A stretch of DNA of 26,623 nucleotides from assembly GCA_025331435.1 (NCBI GenBank), contig JAIWNI010000198.1, positions 1-26,623 of the forward strand. The letters run 5' to 3'. The notes under the pieces were generated by a model. That model was not told the DNA's origin and did not search any database. It saw only the letters and a list, made by a program, of their open reading frames with translations. The translations under genes were made by a program, and so were the position numbers. Every line of letters starts with the position of its first letter. The stretch's first letter is position 1. The DNA comes from Choanephora cucurbitarum (Eukaryota > Mucoromycota > Mucoromycetes > Mucorales > Choanephoraceae). This document shows, piece after piece, positions 9,653-20,110 of the stretch.

Positions 9653-12384
9653 ATGCCTCCTCTGAACGTTTTTGCAAGAGCTCCTTCCCTCTCAAGCAAT
9701 GTCTGTAATACGACAGCTTGTATTGCTGCAAGTGAATACATCTTGGCTCACGTTGATTTGACAGTTGATCCTTGTTCAGATTTTTATCAATATACATGTA
9801 CTTTGATTTAACTGTAAACTGTTATAGTTTCAATCGACTAATTCTCGTTCTTTTTTTTTTCGTACAGGTGGAAGTTGGGTCAATTCTCCTGCTGTCAAAA
9901 AGGACTATGATAACGGGAAAAGTAAATGAATATAGCAGTTACAAGAGCTTTGACAGTTACTGATCTTATAAAAAATTAGTGACAACTGAATCTGATATGT
10001 TTACTGATGAAAACAAAATGAAACAAATGAAAATCATAGATGGGACATATGAAGATTTCAGAGAATGTATCAAGTCAAATGCAACCGGATTTCATCTGGA
10101 GGATCAAGGTGAACTGGACAAAGCCAACTTTGAATTTTATAAGAGCTATTACAATGTCTGTAAAGACATCAATCTCTATCAATCCAATCAATTCACGCCT
10201 ATCTTTGAAGATATTGTGATGCTGCAGAAACAAGTCATTCCCTTGAATGCAACAAAGAGTCAATTTGCCCGTGCAATGGCCTTCTTTACCGAACAATCAA
10301 TAAGCATTCTTCCTTTCGAGATATTACCATCTATTTCCTTTAGAAATCACAACAAACGTGAAATAGTCATTGCAAACTTCGGGAGTCTCGCACAGTACAC
10401 TTATGACCGCGAATCCATCGTTTCTCTTCTTCTCCAAGTAGTAGGCCAGCCAAAAGCAGATGATCCAAATGCTCAAATGGTGATCGAAGCAAGTAAGCGT
10501 AGCGGGCTTGAATTGTGGTCCAACAATACAATTTCTTCAGCTGTAGACAACCATGAAAAGATAGCTAGTCTCATCAGAAATATTCACAACAGGACTTCAG
10601 ATCAATTTGATTTTAGGTAATACACATAATGAAAGCACCAAAATCAGCCAATCTAACTTTATCTCTAGTGCTCAAGGTCTGATGGATAATCCATCAATCT
10701 CCTTTGATGCAGTTCAGCAAGCCTTACCAGAAGTGGATCTCCCTACCCTCCTGATGGCTCTTTCAGAAGGACTTGAAGCAGATGCTGTTGAAGGTCTTCA
10801 TTTTAGAACATCTGTGCCTTATCTGGAAGATGTCAATTGTATGCTTTCCATTGAATCTGAAAAGTCTATTCAAGATTTCTTAGTTGTACAATATATCATC
10901 GACAAATACAATGATTTTGCACCTGATCTGTTAGCTGAGCTTTCCAACAATACTGCAGCACAACAACACAATGCTACTGTATCAAACACTACTATTGATC
11001 GGATGAAAAGCCAATGCTTTTCGGATACCAGTCAGTATTTTTCTTACGGACTTAGTCGATATTTTGGATTGGAGACGTTTGGTGATGACAATGATAGAGA
11101 AAGGGTTTTGAAATTTGTGGAGGTGTTTAGAGAATCTTTGATAGATCGTATCTCAAACAGTAGCTGGTTAGACGATGAGACAAAACAAGTTGCTATCAAT
11201 AAGGTTAGAAAGCTGCTTTCACTTTTAAATCAATTTCTACTGAGCTAATCATGCCTGGTATCTAGATGGAACTTGTAGAGACTGATGTAGCTTACAGTGT
11301 ATCTGATCCTGATTGCCGAGATCCTACTTCAATCAAGCAATATTATGGCAATCAAACTATTGATACTAGAAGTTACTACCATGCCAAAAGATCTGCTCTA
11401 TCTCATTATAGCAGAAGAATATGGAAGGACGTTTCTGCGGACTATGTACTGAGAATTTGGGATCTTTTGATTTCCCCAGACCTTGTCAATGCTGAATATA
11501 TAAGAAGCAGTAACTCGGTAAGTGACAGATATCAGGCTTTGCTTTTTTTTTTAAAGAAAACTAATCATTTTCCTTTTGGTCGTGGTAGGTTGCTATATAT
11601 TTGGGTATTCTGCGAAAACCTATGTACGATGTCGATTTCCCAGAGTATCTTAATTTCGGTAATATTGGTTCTATTGTCGCTCATGAGTTTGTGGTAAGCG
11701 AAAGAACCAATAAGAGCTTTTTGCACAAAAGACGAAGCCAAATGTTGACACCAAAAAATAGCATGGCCTTGATAATGTAGGAAAGCGCTTTAATGGAACT
11801 GGTCATTTACATGATTGGTGGACTCCTCAAGCTACAAAGGAATATGAAGAAAGACAACAGTGCTTTATTGATGAATACTCAACTGTTTCTATTGTAAGAG
11901 AGGGAGGCAAAAATGTTTATGTTGATGGCATAGTAAGTCTTTTTCTTTTTCTTTGGATTTCAACAGTATGAGGCTGATGTCCTCCTTAAATAGAGAACAT
12001 TAGATGAAAACATTGCTGATATCGGAGGCCTATCTACTGCAGTTGATGCTTATAGGAAATACATCAACAAGGAGCGCAATGGCCAACCTGAACCTTCTCT
12101 GCCTGGGTTGGAGCATTTGACTGCTGAACAGATGCTCTACATTAGTTTTGGTTTGTTTAATTGTGAAAGTATTCCACCAAATCATGCAAATGCTTATGTA
12201 AGTAGATGGTTGCAATCTTAATGGATTTGAATCTAATTGCTCTCTTCAAAAGGATACTGATTCACATGCTCCTTCCCTTGCTCGTACAAATCCTGTTGTT
12301 CGAAACAATGAAAACTTTGCAGCTACATTTAATTGTCCTGCAGACTCCCCTATGAACAAGAAAGAGAAGTGTCATCTTTGGTGA
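9653..12384 (+). CDS. M13 family (neprilysin/ECE-type) zinc metallopeptidase
   Basis: The family cleaves oligopeptides on the amino side of hydrophobic residues and is normally extracellular. Nine exons: 9653-9797, 9868-9921, 9980-10616, 10669-11203, 11266-11517, 11589-11693, 11762-11932, 11994-12197 and 12253-12384. The introns are 52-71 nt and every phase joins, giving 744 residues, the usual family size. Landmarks are DPCSDFYQYTCGSW near the N-terminus; NAEY at 532-535 (the NAxY substrate-binding strand); zinc motif HEFVH (573-577), split by intron 6; ENIAD with the third zinc ligand Glu638; DSHAP with the transition-state His706; and the C-terminal CHLW. All catalytic residues are present, and paired cysteines and NxT/S sites suggest secretory folding. 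Oddly, no signal peptide or membrane anchor precedes the first cysteine (MPPLNVFARAPSLSSN). A TAA/AATAAA-like stretch at 12427-12436 may serve in 3' processing. Confidence 0.93.
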
Positions 12385-13874
12385 GTAAATCTTCTTATTG
12401 ACATTCGTGTGTATGTAGCAATTGTAATAATAAAAAATGTATACTTGTAACTGAATCTACAACACTATCATTGTTTAAGCAAACATTTTAAGCTTTTCTG
12501 ACTGTCAAACAAATTGAAGAGGAGTTCGTCTGTCATAGCAAAGAAAGACTTAGCGCAAGATTCGATATCGACATGAACTTGTGCTCAACATGAACTTTTT
12601 GTTGCATTCTAGTGTAGAATGAAACCAGCTCCTTCTGTGTATATAAAGCTCTAGAGCATGTTTTAACCCAGTGCAAGTCAACAATTGAGCACACGGATGA
12701 TTGTTGAGTTTGATAATTCAGCAAGTCTCAAAAGGCACTAAACGTTCTGTTTATTCACGCTTGAAAGCCAGGCTACAGCGCGTTGTTCTTACAATTGTTC
12801 CGTTTTTGACTAAACAATCAGGCTTTAGTATCAATTGTTGGAATCTTGTTTGCTTTTCTCAAAAGAAAAACTATTTCTAATGATATAGAAATTTAATCGA
12901 AGCTGTGTTAATTTAGGATCTACAAAGCAATAGATGGCCTTGAACCCTCTTACACACGGTCAAGCAAACGAGGATAGCTTTGGCAGCAGAAAGTGTACAT
13001 TTTTGTCTACCTTTTTTAACGGATTCAACAGTGTCTACTTCTAGGCTTCCATACTCTGAAGTATCTTGGGTCCAATCATGTTGTTGAAGTTAGTACAAAA
13101 TAATGTCTTGTAAATTCGACAAGCAGCTGAAAACTTTGTACTGCATTCGAGCTCTAATTGTCTGACTGTATTTGCTGTTATGTTGCTAGAAAAAACACAA
13201 GCCGAAGCGGGTTTTGGGCTTCTGAGCAAAGGATATATGTGTATCAATCATTGTTATCTTGACAAGATTCTAAGCATAACAGAAGATAAGTATGCAAGTT
13301 TATTCCAATGAGACTTGTGGTCAGAAGAACCGAATGTTGCCCGATATCTAAGTAGTTGTTGAACTGAGCCTCTATAGGTTTCATTGTCGTTAACAAAGAT
13401 ATTTTAGTAGCTCGGCTCAATCAATTCGTGAATAGGATGATCATGAATTGCAACTAATAGTGAACCTCTTGTAAGCGCTTAATTGTGGTTTGCTTCTTTA
13501 GGAGAATCAAAAAAAAGTTGAGTCATAGATAGAGCTTACCTTTACTTTAATTACGTCTGCTTAGGTTTTCTTTCAAACAGTAATTTGTTTCAAAAATCAT
13601 ACTGAAATTCGTAACAAAGAAATCCTCTATGCGTTAAGCAATGCTTAGGAAGGAAATAAAACCATACTTGTCCCTCATACTGTAAAGAGAAAAGGTATGC
13701 TTAATGGATGTGTATTGGAATTCATGACCTGAAATTCTTAAATTTCGTTCGTGTTGTTTTTAAACTTAGCACAAATCTCCTTTTTGGTATAAATTGAATT
13801 CTTTTTTTTTGTCTGTGCCTATTTTTATTTCTTTTCTTTCTCTTCATCAATTAATCTTTCTTTTGCCTCTCGTC
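12385..13874. other. Spacer between the M13 peptidase and the mitochondrial carrier
   Basis: About 1.5 kb. It contains copy B of the dispersed repeat (12497-12541). Short frames on both strands (for example minus 13247-13041) have no recognisable domain. The last 90 bases are pyrimidine-rich with TATAAATT (about 13788), a plausible promoter and leader for the carrier gene. Confidence 0.45.
12497..12541 (+). repeat. Dispersed GAGGAGTT repeat, copy B
   Basis: It contains TTCTGACTGTCAAACAAAT, then GAAGAGGAGTTCGTCTGTCA. Compared with copy A, about 8 nt are missing between the two shared blocks. Confidence 0.55.
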
Positions 13875-15113
13875 ATGTCTTCCTTAGCTGCAGAAACTGT
13901 TGACATTGTCGACGTCAAACCTGGGTAATGAATAGAGGATCAGATCAATGTAAATTGAAACTCATACATATTTCTATCTAGTATGTCTCAAGCTGTAAAG
14001 GATTGTTTAAGTGGTACTGTAGGTGGTATCGCTCAAGTGCTTGCTGGTCAGGTAGATAATTGATATACTTCATGCTTTACATGCGCACATCTAATCTTTT
14101 TGTTATCTACATCTATTTTTTTTTTAGCCATTTGACACGGTGAAAGTCGTAAGTACAAATCAAGAGAAAAAAAAGAGATTCTGAATCTTAAATCAAATGA
14201 TGTTGATTTGTTCAAAAAATGATTAGCGCCTACAAACACAATCATCTACCAATCCCTTATATTCAGGCATGATGGACTGTGTGCAGAAGACTCGCTCAAA
14301 AGAAGGATTTGCTGGATTCTATAAGGTAAGAGCAGGAGGATAAGGTGGATGCTCGGAACTTGACATGTCTCAAAGGGTACAATGACACCTTTAGTGGGAA
14401 TTGGTGCCTGTGTGTCTATTCAATTTGTTGTACTTGAAGCCATGAAACGTCATTTCAACAGCAAAAACAGCATACAAGGGCAACTCAGTAACAGTCAGCT
14501 TTATCTGGCTGGTGCAGCAAGTGGTGTAGCCAACTCGTTTGTATCTGGCCCTGTAGAGCATATCCGTACTCGACTTCAAGTACAGACAGGCACAGGATTT
14601 AACGGGCCTATTGATTGTATCCGCCAAATCTACCGTTCTCATGGTTTATCTGGTATCTACAAAGGCCAGGGAATCACTATGGCCCGTGAATTTCAAGGCT
14701 ATGGTGCTTATTTCTTGGCTTATGAATATCTTGTTCAGGAGGCAATGAAGAGTAACAACTTGAAAAAGCGTTCTGACTTGCCTACTTGGAAAGTGTGTGC
14801 CTTTGGTGCTGCTGCTGGTTACGCTATGTGGCTTACTATCTACCCCATGGATGCTATCAAATCCAAGTTACAGACAGATGGATTCACCTCTGAAACAAGA
14901 CAGTATAACTCAGCTTTAGATTGTGCCCGCAAGACTTTTGCAAAGGAAGGAGTTACTGGCTTCTTTAGAGGTATTGGACCTTGTTTACTTCGTGCAGCAC
15001 CTGTCAATGCAGTTACCTTTATGGGGTGAGTGTAGATAAGAAAAGAGAAGAGACCTGTTCCTAATCCACTCATTTTGTTTAGCTTCGAAATGGCCATGCG
15101 AGTTCTGTCTTGA
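13875..15113 (+). CDS. YMC1: Ymc1/Ymc2-type mitochondrial carrier (SLC25 family)
   Basis: An inner-membrane carrier predicted to exchange small organic or amino acids across the mitochondrial inner membrane. Yeast Ymc1/Ymc2 have been linked to glycine/glutamate transport; the substrate here is inferred. Six exons: 13875-13924, 13982-14051, 14128-14148, 14227-14325, 14376-15025 and 15083-15113. All phases join, giving 306 residues, typical of SLC25. Three carrier repeats are visible with signatures [25 protein letters not shown] and [13 protein letters not shown]. The GPVEHIR variant in repeat 2, [19 protein letters not shown], and the ending [20 protein letters not shown] are typical of the Ymc subgroup. 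The third exon is only 21 nt and encodes exactly PFDTVKV, the first signature. The gene is intact. The carrier call is near certain and the Ymc subgroup likely. Confidence 0.92.
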
Positions 15114-15625
15114 GGAATATTTATTTGTATGTATAGTTTGTCTTTGTTGTATAGTTTATCTTATTCTATCAGAACTTATAAATGGATCAAATCGTGAGAA
15201 AATATAATCCTAGGTTTTGTTGCGATTGTGACACATGCGTAACATGTGCTATTTTCATAGTAGCAGATAGAAGTGTATGGGACATATCCTATATGTTGCT
15301 AGTACATACATATCAGATGCATGTAGTGTAATGATTTCTGAGCATGTCGTGCCGATATTCGTTCACTTCATTTATTGAGTCCTATGAACCATTTTTATTT
15401 CCATAACGATAAGCCTTGGAACACTGCATTATAGTGCCTAGCAGTCAGAGAAGATTTCGATGCTCAACCAGAAGCTATTTATTTACATATCCTGCTGAAT
15501 AAGACGCTTCATTCAAAAGCGAGAAAAAAAGCAAAGAGCGACAAAAGATGTAAGGCAGGAATTAAACTACAACGGTTCGAAGATGACTAACATCAGCGAG
15601 GGCTGTAAAACAAGGAAAGTAGCCA
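15114..15625. other. Spacer between the carrier gene and NDK
   Basis: No coding sequence seen. It must contain the 3' end of the carrier gene and the NDK promoter. No clear TATA box was found close to the NDK start. Confidence 0.5.
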
Positions 15626-15781
15626 ATGGATACAACAGAGTTGCTTGACAAGACAAAAACAGTGACAGGGCTAAACAAAATGTTACACCAGCCCTGGAAA
15701 ATTTTTTCTTTTAAAAATTTATTTCCATGTCTTGTTTTTCTTTTTCTTCTTTACACTTTTCATAAACAAATATTAGTCAAG
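15626..15781 (+). other. In-frame 52-codon upstream extension of the NDK frame
   Basis: An ATG at 15626 is in frame with the NDK ATG at 15782, with no stop between. The extension encodes a hydrophobic segment ([19 protein letters not shown]) flanked by basic residues, which would act as a membrane or organelle anchor. The same DNA is a T/C-rich tract of the sort found in leaders of highly expressed fungal genes, so it may be only 5' UTR. In-frame openness over 52 codons in AT-rich DNA is suggestive, not decisive. Confidence 0.35.
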
Positions 15782-16308
15782 ATGGAACGTACTTACATCA
15801 TGGTCAAGCCCGATGGCGTTGAGCGCGGTATCGTTGGTGAAATTATCAAGCGTTTCGAAAACAAGGGTTACCAACTCACTGCTCTTGAATTGATCCACCC
15901 TACTGCTGAACTCCTCGAAGAACACGTAAGATAGCCTTTTCTCTTTTTTTTTTCTTAATTCGCGGTCAACTGATTAGAAACTCGTTGAAACAATAGTACG
16001 GTGACTTGAAGGGTAAGCCTTTCTTCCCCTCTTTGATCGAATACATGACCTCTGGTCCCGTTGTCGGTATGGTTTGGACTGGTAAGGACGCCGTCAAGAC
16101 TGGTCGTCGTATGCTCGGTGAAACCAACCCCTTGGCCTCTGCCCCTGGTACCATCCGTGGTGACTTCTGTATCGAAGTTGGCCGTAACATCTGTCACGGT
16201 TCTGACTCTGTTGAAAACGCCGAAAAGGAAATCGCTTTGTGGTTCCCTCGTGGTGTCAAGACTGTTGCTCGTTCTCACTCCATCCACTCTTTGTTCTACG
16301 AAAACTAA
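15782..16308 (+). CDS. NDK1: Nucleoside diphosphate kinase
   Basis: Transfers the gamma phosphate from ATP to nucleoside diphosphates through a phosphohistidine, balancing the NTP pools. Exon 1 is 15782-15925, the intron is 15926-15996 (71 nt) and exon 2 is 15997-16308. The product has 151 residues, the canonical length. It begins [16 protein letters not shown] (Lys9 in the active-site KPDG loop). It continues with [30 protein letters not shown], and the active-site [10 protein letters not shown] with catalytic His115. The start at 15782 fits family length and sits in a CAAGATGG context after a T/C-rich leader. An upstream in-frame ATG could give an anchored isoform (see 15626-15781). Codons are strongly biased to C-ending forms (GTC, GCC, AAG, CGT), unlike the neighbours, which suggests high expression. 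Confidence 0.97.
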
Positions 16309-17600
16309 ATGGTTAAGCAGGAGCGACTTAGTCACTTGTAAAATAATAAAAAGACGTGTTTCGTGCTTGTATAATTGGGACGGATGTATCAGTATTAATG
16401 AGTGAAAGGAAGGGTATTGTTGTTTCTCTTTTGGGGCCATGGATTATACTGTCTGTTTAGAGTTAAGCTCTCTATGAGTTGTCAACCTTCTTTGACTTTT
16501 GTATCGCGTAACACATTTCATTTTTTTCATCTGGCAAGGATGACTTGTAATTGATTTGATACCTAAAGATAATCACAAATGAATTGACGTTATTACTTGG
16601 AACAGATTGAATTCCAATTGATGCAAATGGTTATCTTTTATGTGTTAGCAGATCAGACAATATTCGTTGGCCAGGTCAATAAAGCATCATATAAAAAAAA
16701 TAGGGCGGAAGAAAGCTTCTACCAAAAACTGCATGAGCTTTTACCTGATTATAATGATTGACTGAGATAAGCCTAAGCCAACTGCTTGACAACTTCTGCT
16801 CATGATAAGAAAAGATTATCATAGATTTTAATTTATGCAAATGACAGAGATGCTTTATATCAAAGTTATTGGTTACAAGGTCATTGAAGAAATGTATCAT
16901 TACTTCTATGCAATAAATGCTTTTGAGCTGTAGACGGCCTTGCTTTGGTATCCACCTAAGTAAGGTTGCCCCAAAAAAATGATTAGATCACTAAGACGAA
17001 AATGGTTCATATCTTTTGGCAACAGTGTCATCTTTGTTTCTCTAGAAATGATACGCTTGTAGGTTAGGTAGCGCTTCTTCTTTTTCATGTGATTTTCAAC
17101 CGAACTATATATCTCTAAATTCTTTTGACAGGTAATCTGTATGTTCGTCTTTGAGTATTGTGGGTCGTTCTCTTCCTTCTCTTTGATTGCGATAGAATCA
17201 GGGAGTTCCTCTTTCAACTATTTCATTTGTCATTTGATTCCATTACTTGATTTTACGAATAGCTGTTGAGTTAGAGAGGCCCCTACCTTTCTACCCGCTT
17301 CATTAATAGACATGTTCTCAAACTCTTGCAACAAATTGGTCAAATTGACTACCTTTGCTTTGTTCTTGGCAATATATGGTCCCCTATTTCCTTCTTCAGT
17401 ACATTAAGAAAGAGGGTTCCTTGAAGTGAGGTTTGGTCTTCCTTTTAGTTTCTTTTGTGCTGTATTTACTGCTGCAGTTTCTTTCTAGTCCATATATGAT
17501 TGTATAAGCATCAAAGGGGAAGCTTTGTTCTGCTCCCAGAAACTTTAAAAGCCGATGCTGACGTTATTATTCAGCCCAAAGTCACAATTTGACAGTCTCT
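16309..17600. other. Spacer between NDK and the PPR gene, possible fossil coding on the minus strand
   Basis: No intact gene. On the minus strand, about 17371-17225 encodes VVNLTNLLQEFENMSINEAG in a helix-rich frame, and 17217-16906 is a Lys/Glu-rich frame of 103 codons. Stops and frame changes separate them. They may be remnants of one coding region, perhaps from a mobile element, but I recognise no domain. Confidence 0.3.
16345..16350 (+). terminator. Polyadenylation signal of NDK
   Basis: AATAAA lies 37 nt after the NDK stop codon. Confidence 0.5.
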
Positions 17601-17747
17601 GGCGGTGCCTAGCTTGCCCTACTTTTTTTATTTTCGGGAATAACAAAAAGTGAGAAACTGACCGAAAAAAAAATAACGGCAGAAAAAAAGTCTATTAACC
17701 TTACATTAATATTGGACGAACTAGCCCTTCCCCTTCCATTTGTGCTA

Positions 17748-18089
17748 ATGCGAAAGTCTACGACTCATTTCAAAGATGTGTCTAGACTATTAAGTGCAAC
17801 CATCGACAGCGGAAGAAGCTTTGCGATGTCGCACAATTGCAGGCGAATCACACAACTCAAAGCCTTATTATGGGAAGCCTTTCCACAACACAGCTCATGT
17901 TCTTCACAATCAATACCCCACTCTAGGCGATCGCCCCTGATCGCTGCTCTCAGAAACATGTCGACAAGTTCCTCAGCAGCACTTATTGATAAACCTCTTT
18001 CATCAACCTCTGTGATGCCACGTCCATCGCAATCGCTTGCCAGGCTCTATCTTCAACATGTCAGCCCAATTAACCTTTGCGGATCTTGA
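17748..18089 (+). other. Presequence-like frame overlapping the start of the PPR gene
   Basis: A 113-codon frame starts at ATG 17748 (MRKSTTHFKDVSRLLSATID) and is rich in Ser and Arg with few acidic residues, ending ...SVMPRPSQSLARLYLQHV. This composition is typical of a mitochondrial targeting sequence, which PPR proteins normally carry. It lies one frame away from the PPR frame, with both frames open over 18016-18088. It is probably the real N-terminus of the PPR protein, separated by a one-base insertion or a non-obvious intron. One possible intron, 18012-18102 (GTGATG...CAG), has matching phase but would remove PPR-like sequence. Confidence 0.5.
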
Positions 18090-19737
18090 TTGTGCGATTC
18101 AGGCACACAATGCAGACAAAGCCTGGTCTATATTTGCTACCCTTGCCTCACGAAAAAACGAAATCATACCCTTAACCTTGTGTTGCTCGTTGTACGCGCT
18201 TTTAATCTACGCCAAGCGTCTATCAAGTTCACCAAACAAGGCAAATAAGCTTCGGCAACGACAAGTAGGTCAGTTATTGGATTATGTAGAGTCACAAAGC
18301 TCTAGGGAGCTCTTCTTGTCTTCCGTGCAAGAGATCCCTATTTCTAGTCAAAAGCAATTGTCCCGTGCCATCAAGTCCGGAAATTATAAAGAAGCCTGGC
18401 AAATATTCTATAGGTCATATCGAGAAAATCAGAAAAAGGATGGAAACGAACAGCTCAAGTTGTCTCGCAATACATGTCTCAAGTTGATGTTGATGGTAAT
18501 GAACGATAAAAGTCTGAACAAGAATCAACTGAAGATGCGGCTACAGCTTATTGCATTACATGGTGCAGGCACATCAGAATTTGACAGTCGTTATCTATCA
18601 GCAGCCGATGTCTGTCGTTTGGCTCATATTTGTCATGGATACCAAAAGAATAAATTGACGACACATGAGTTGATAGATGATTATGTACTCGGGCTAGAAA
18701 AGAAAAAACAAATGCATAGAGCAGACGCATTGGACGAGCTCATTTGGCGCATGCTGATACATGGAGATATCGAGAAAGCGCAACAGGTTTTACACTTAGT
18801 AACGGAAAAGCTGGTAGACAAAATAGAGATCAACGAAACAGTTTTTATCAACATGATGAATGCATATCGAAAGCAGAAAAGGTATCATGAATCTCTAAAG
18901 TTGTTTGAACAACTTTTAGAGACAGGAAAGCGACCTACTGTGAAAGCATTCAATGCTGTTCTCCAAGTGTTCACTGCACAGGCTTCTGTTGAACAAGCCG
19001 AATATATATTCGAATCCATGTTGCAACTCGATGTGGAGCCTGATGCAGCTACGTTTACTGAAATGATCAAAGTAGGCGCCAACGCAGGCCAGATGAGACA
19101 ATGCATACACTATTATAGCAAGATGTTACAGACCAACGTGAAACCTAATGCATATACATACAGCGCGTTAATAGAAGCATCAGGTCGACGAAACGATACC
19201 AATTTGATGTTGCGATGGTTTCACACCATGCTAGCACAAGAGATAGAACCGAATGGCATTGTACTTGCGAGCATTTTAAGGGCGTTCTCAAAGCAAAACA
19301 TGTCAGATGTCGCACTTCAGGTTGCACAACAAGCAGCAATGACTGGCATTAAGACTGATACAGTACTTTATACCATCCTTCTAAAAATGCAGGCAGAATC
19401 TCAGGGTGTAGAAGGCGCACTTAACATTCACCGAGACATGTTGGCCGATTCTATTCAACCTAATACATACACCTACACGACACTAATCGATATCTGTGGT
19501 AGCAGCAATATGCCCGAAACTGCTGAAAAGATATTCGATCTGATGAAAAAGAGTAGGCGACACAAACCCAACACAGTGACGTACAGTGCGCTGATAGACG
19601 CTTGGCTCAAAGCACGTAGAAAGGACAAGGCTGAATCAGTCATATTTGATTTTTTGAAGGAATGCAAGTCGGACAGATCTGGGAGATTTTGGCTTGATTC
19701 TAGAATTCGAGATAGATTAAAAATGAGATGTTGTTGA
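18058..19737 (+). CDS. Pentatricopeptide repeat (PPR) protein, probably mitochondrial
   Basis: PPR proteins bind organellar RNA and act in mitochondrial RNA processing, stability or translation in fungi. From ATG 18058 there are 559 codons without an intron. About eight 35-residue PPR units run from residue 262 to about 547, for example VFINMMNAYRKQKRYHESLK, ATFTEMIKVGANAGQMRQC, YTYSALIEASGRRND, YTYTTLIDICGSSNMPETAE and VTYSALIDAWLKARRKDKAE. Most end in the KPN/EPD/QPN turn. Degenerate units occur earlier (ADLDCAIQAHNADKAWSIF and KQLSRAIKSGNYKEAWQIF). Starting at 18058 the protein has no targeting sequence, but a presequence-like frame lies just upstream in another phase, so the true N-terminus is probably at 17748. 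The C-terminus is short after the last repeat. The RNA target cannot be deduced. Confidence 0.9.
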   Translation: MSAQLTFADLDCAIQAHNADKAWSIFATLASRKNEIIPLTLCCSLYALLIYAKRLSSSPNKANKLRQRQVGQLLDYVESQSSRELFLSSVQEIPISSQKQLSRAIKSGNYKEAWQIFYRSYRENQKKDGNEQLKLSRNTCLKLMLMVMNDKSLNKNQLKMRLQLIALHGAGTSEFDSRYLSAADVCRLAHICHGYQKNKLTTHELIDDYVLGLEKKKQMHRADALDELIWRMLIHGDIEKAQQVLHLVTEKLVDKIEINETVFINMMNAYRKQKRYHESLKLFEQLLETGKRPTVKAFNAVLQVFTAQASVEQAEYIFESMLQLDVEPDAATFTEMIKVGANAGQMRQCIHYYSKMLQTNVKPNAYTYSALIEASGRRNDTNLMLRWFHTMLAQEIEPNGIVLASILRAFSKQNMSDVALQVAQQAAMTGIKTDTVLYTILLKMQAESQGVEGALNIHRDMLADSIQPNTYTYTTLIDICGSSNMPETAEKIFDLMKKSRRHKPNTVTYSALIDAWLKARRKDKAESVIFDFLKECKSDRSGRFWLDSRIRDRLKMRCC

Positions 19738-20110
19738 TATGACATGTATTCATAGAAACTAAACCTGTATATAATTCTCATACATTCTCTTTTTTTTTAC
19801 CCCCTTTCATTTATTCTTAATAAAGGTACATGATTTTTTCTTGACAAGTAATTACAATCAACATCATAGACTTAAAATATTATCATGACGCTTTCCAGAG
19901 TTCAAAATGGTTTCTTTCTAACAAATGTTGTTTGAAAGTTTAGAAAAAGCTGATCAACCATTTTTACAATAAACTGTTTTGATAAATGTTTCGATCCTTA
20001 TTTTGATTGCTGTGTTTCATAGTGCGATTTTCTCTTATTGATGTAATGGTACTAGATGACAACAAAACACAAATGCTTTTTGTCTGATGAAAGAAAAGGT
20101 GTCTGCTTTA
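19738..20110. other. Convergent 3' spacer between the PPR and GFA genes
   Basis: No coding sequence seen. It should contain the 3' ends of both convergent genes. Confidence 0.5.
19819..19824 (+). terminator. Polyadenylation signal of the PPR gene
   Basis: AATAAA lies about 80 nt after the PPR stop codon, following a T-rich stretch. Confidence 0.45.

Noticed and set aside
14840..15097. Minus-strand frame opposite the mitochondrial carrier
   Set aside because: Antisense shadow of a well-supported gene.
15955..16440. 161-codon minus-strand frame opposite NDK
   Set aside because: Antisense shadow caused by the strong codon bias of NDK.
18012..18102. Candidate intron joining the presequence to the PPR frame
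   Set aside because: Phase matches, but the donor is weak (GTGATG) and it would remove residues that align with a PPR-like repeat. Kept only as an alternative.
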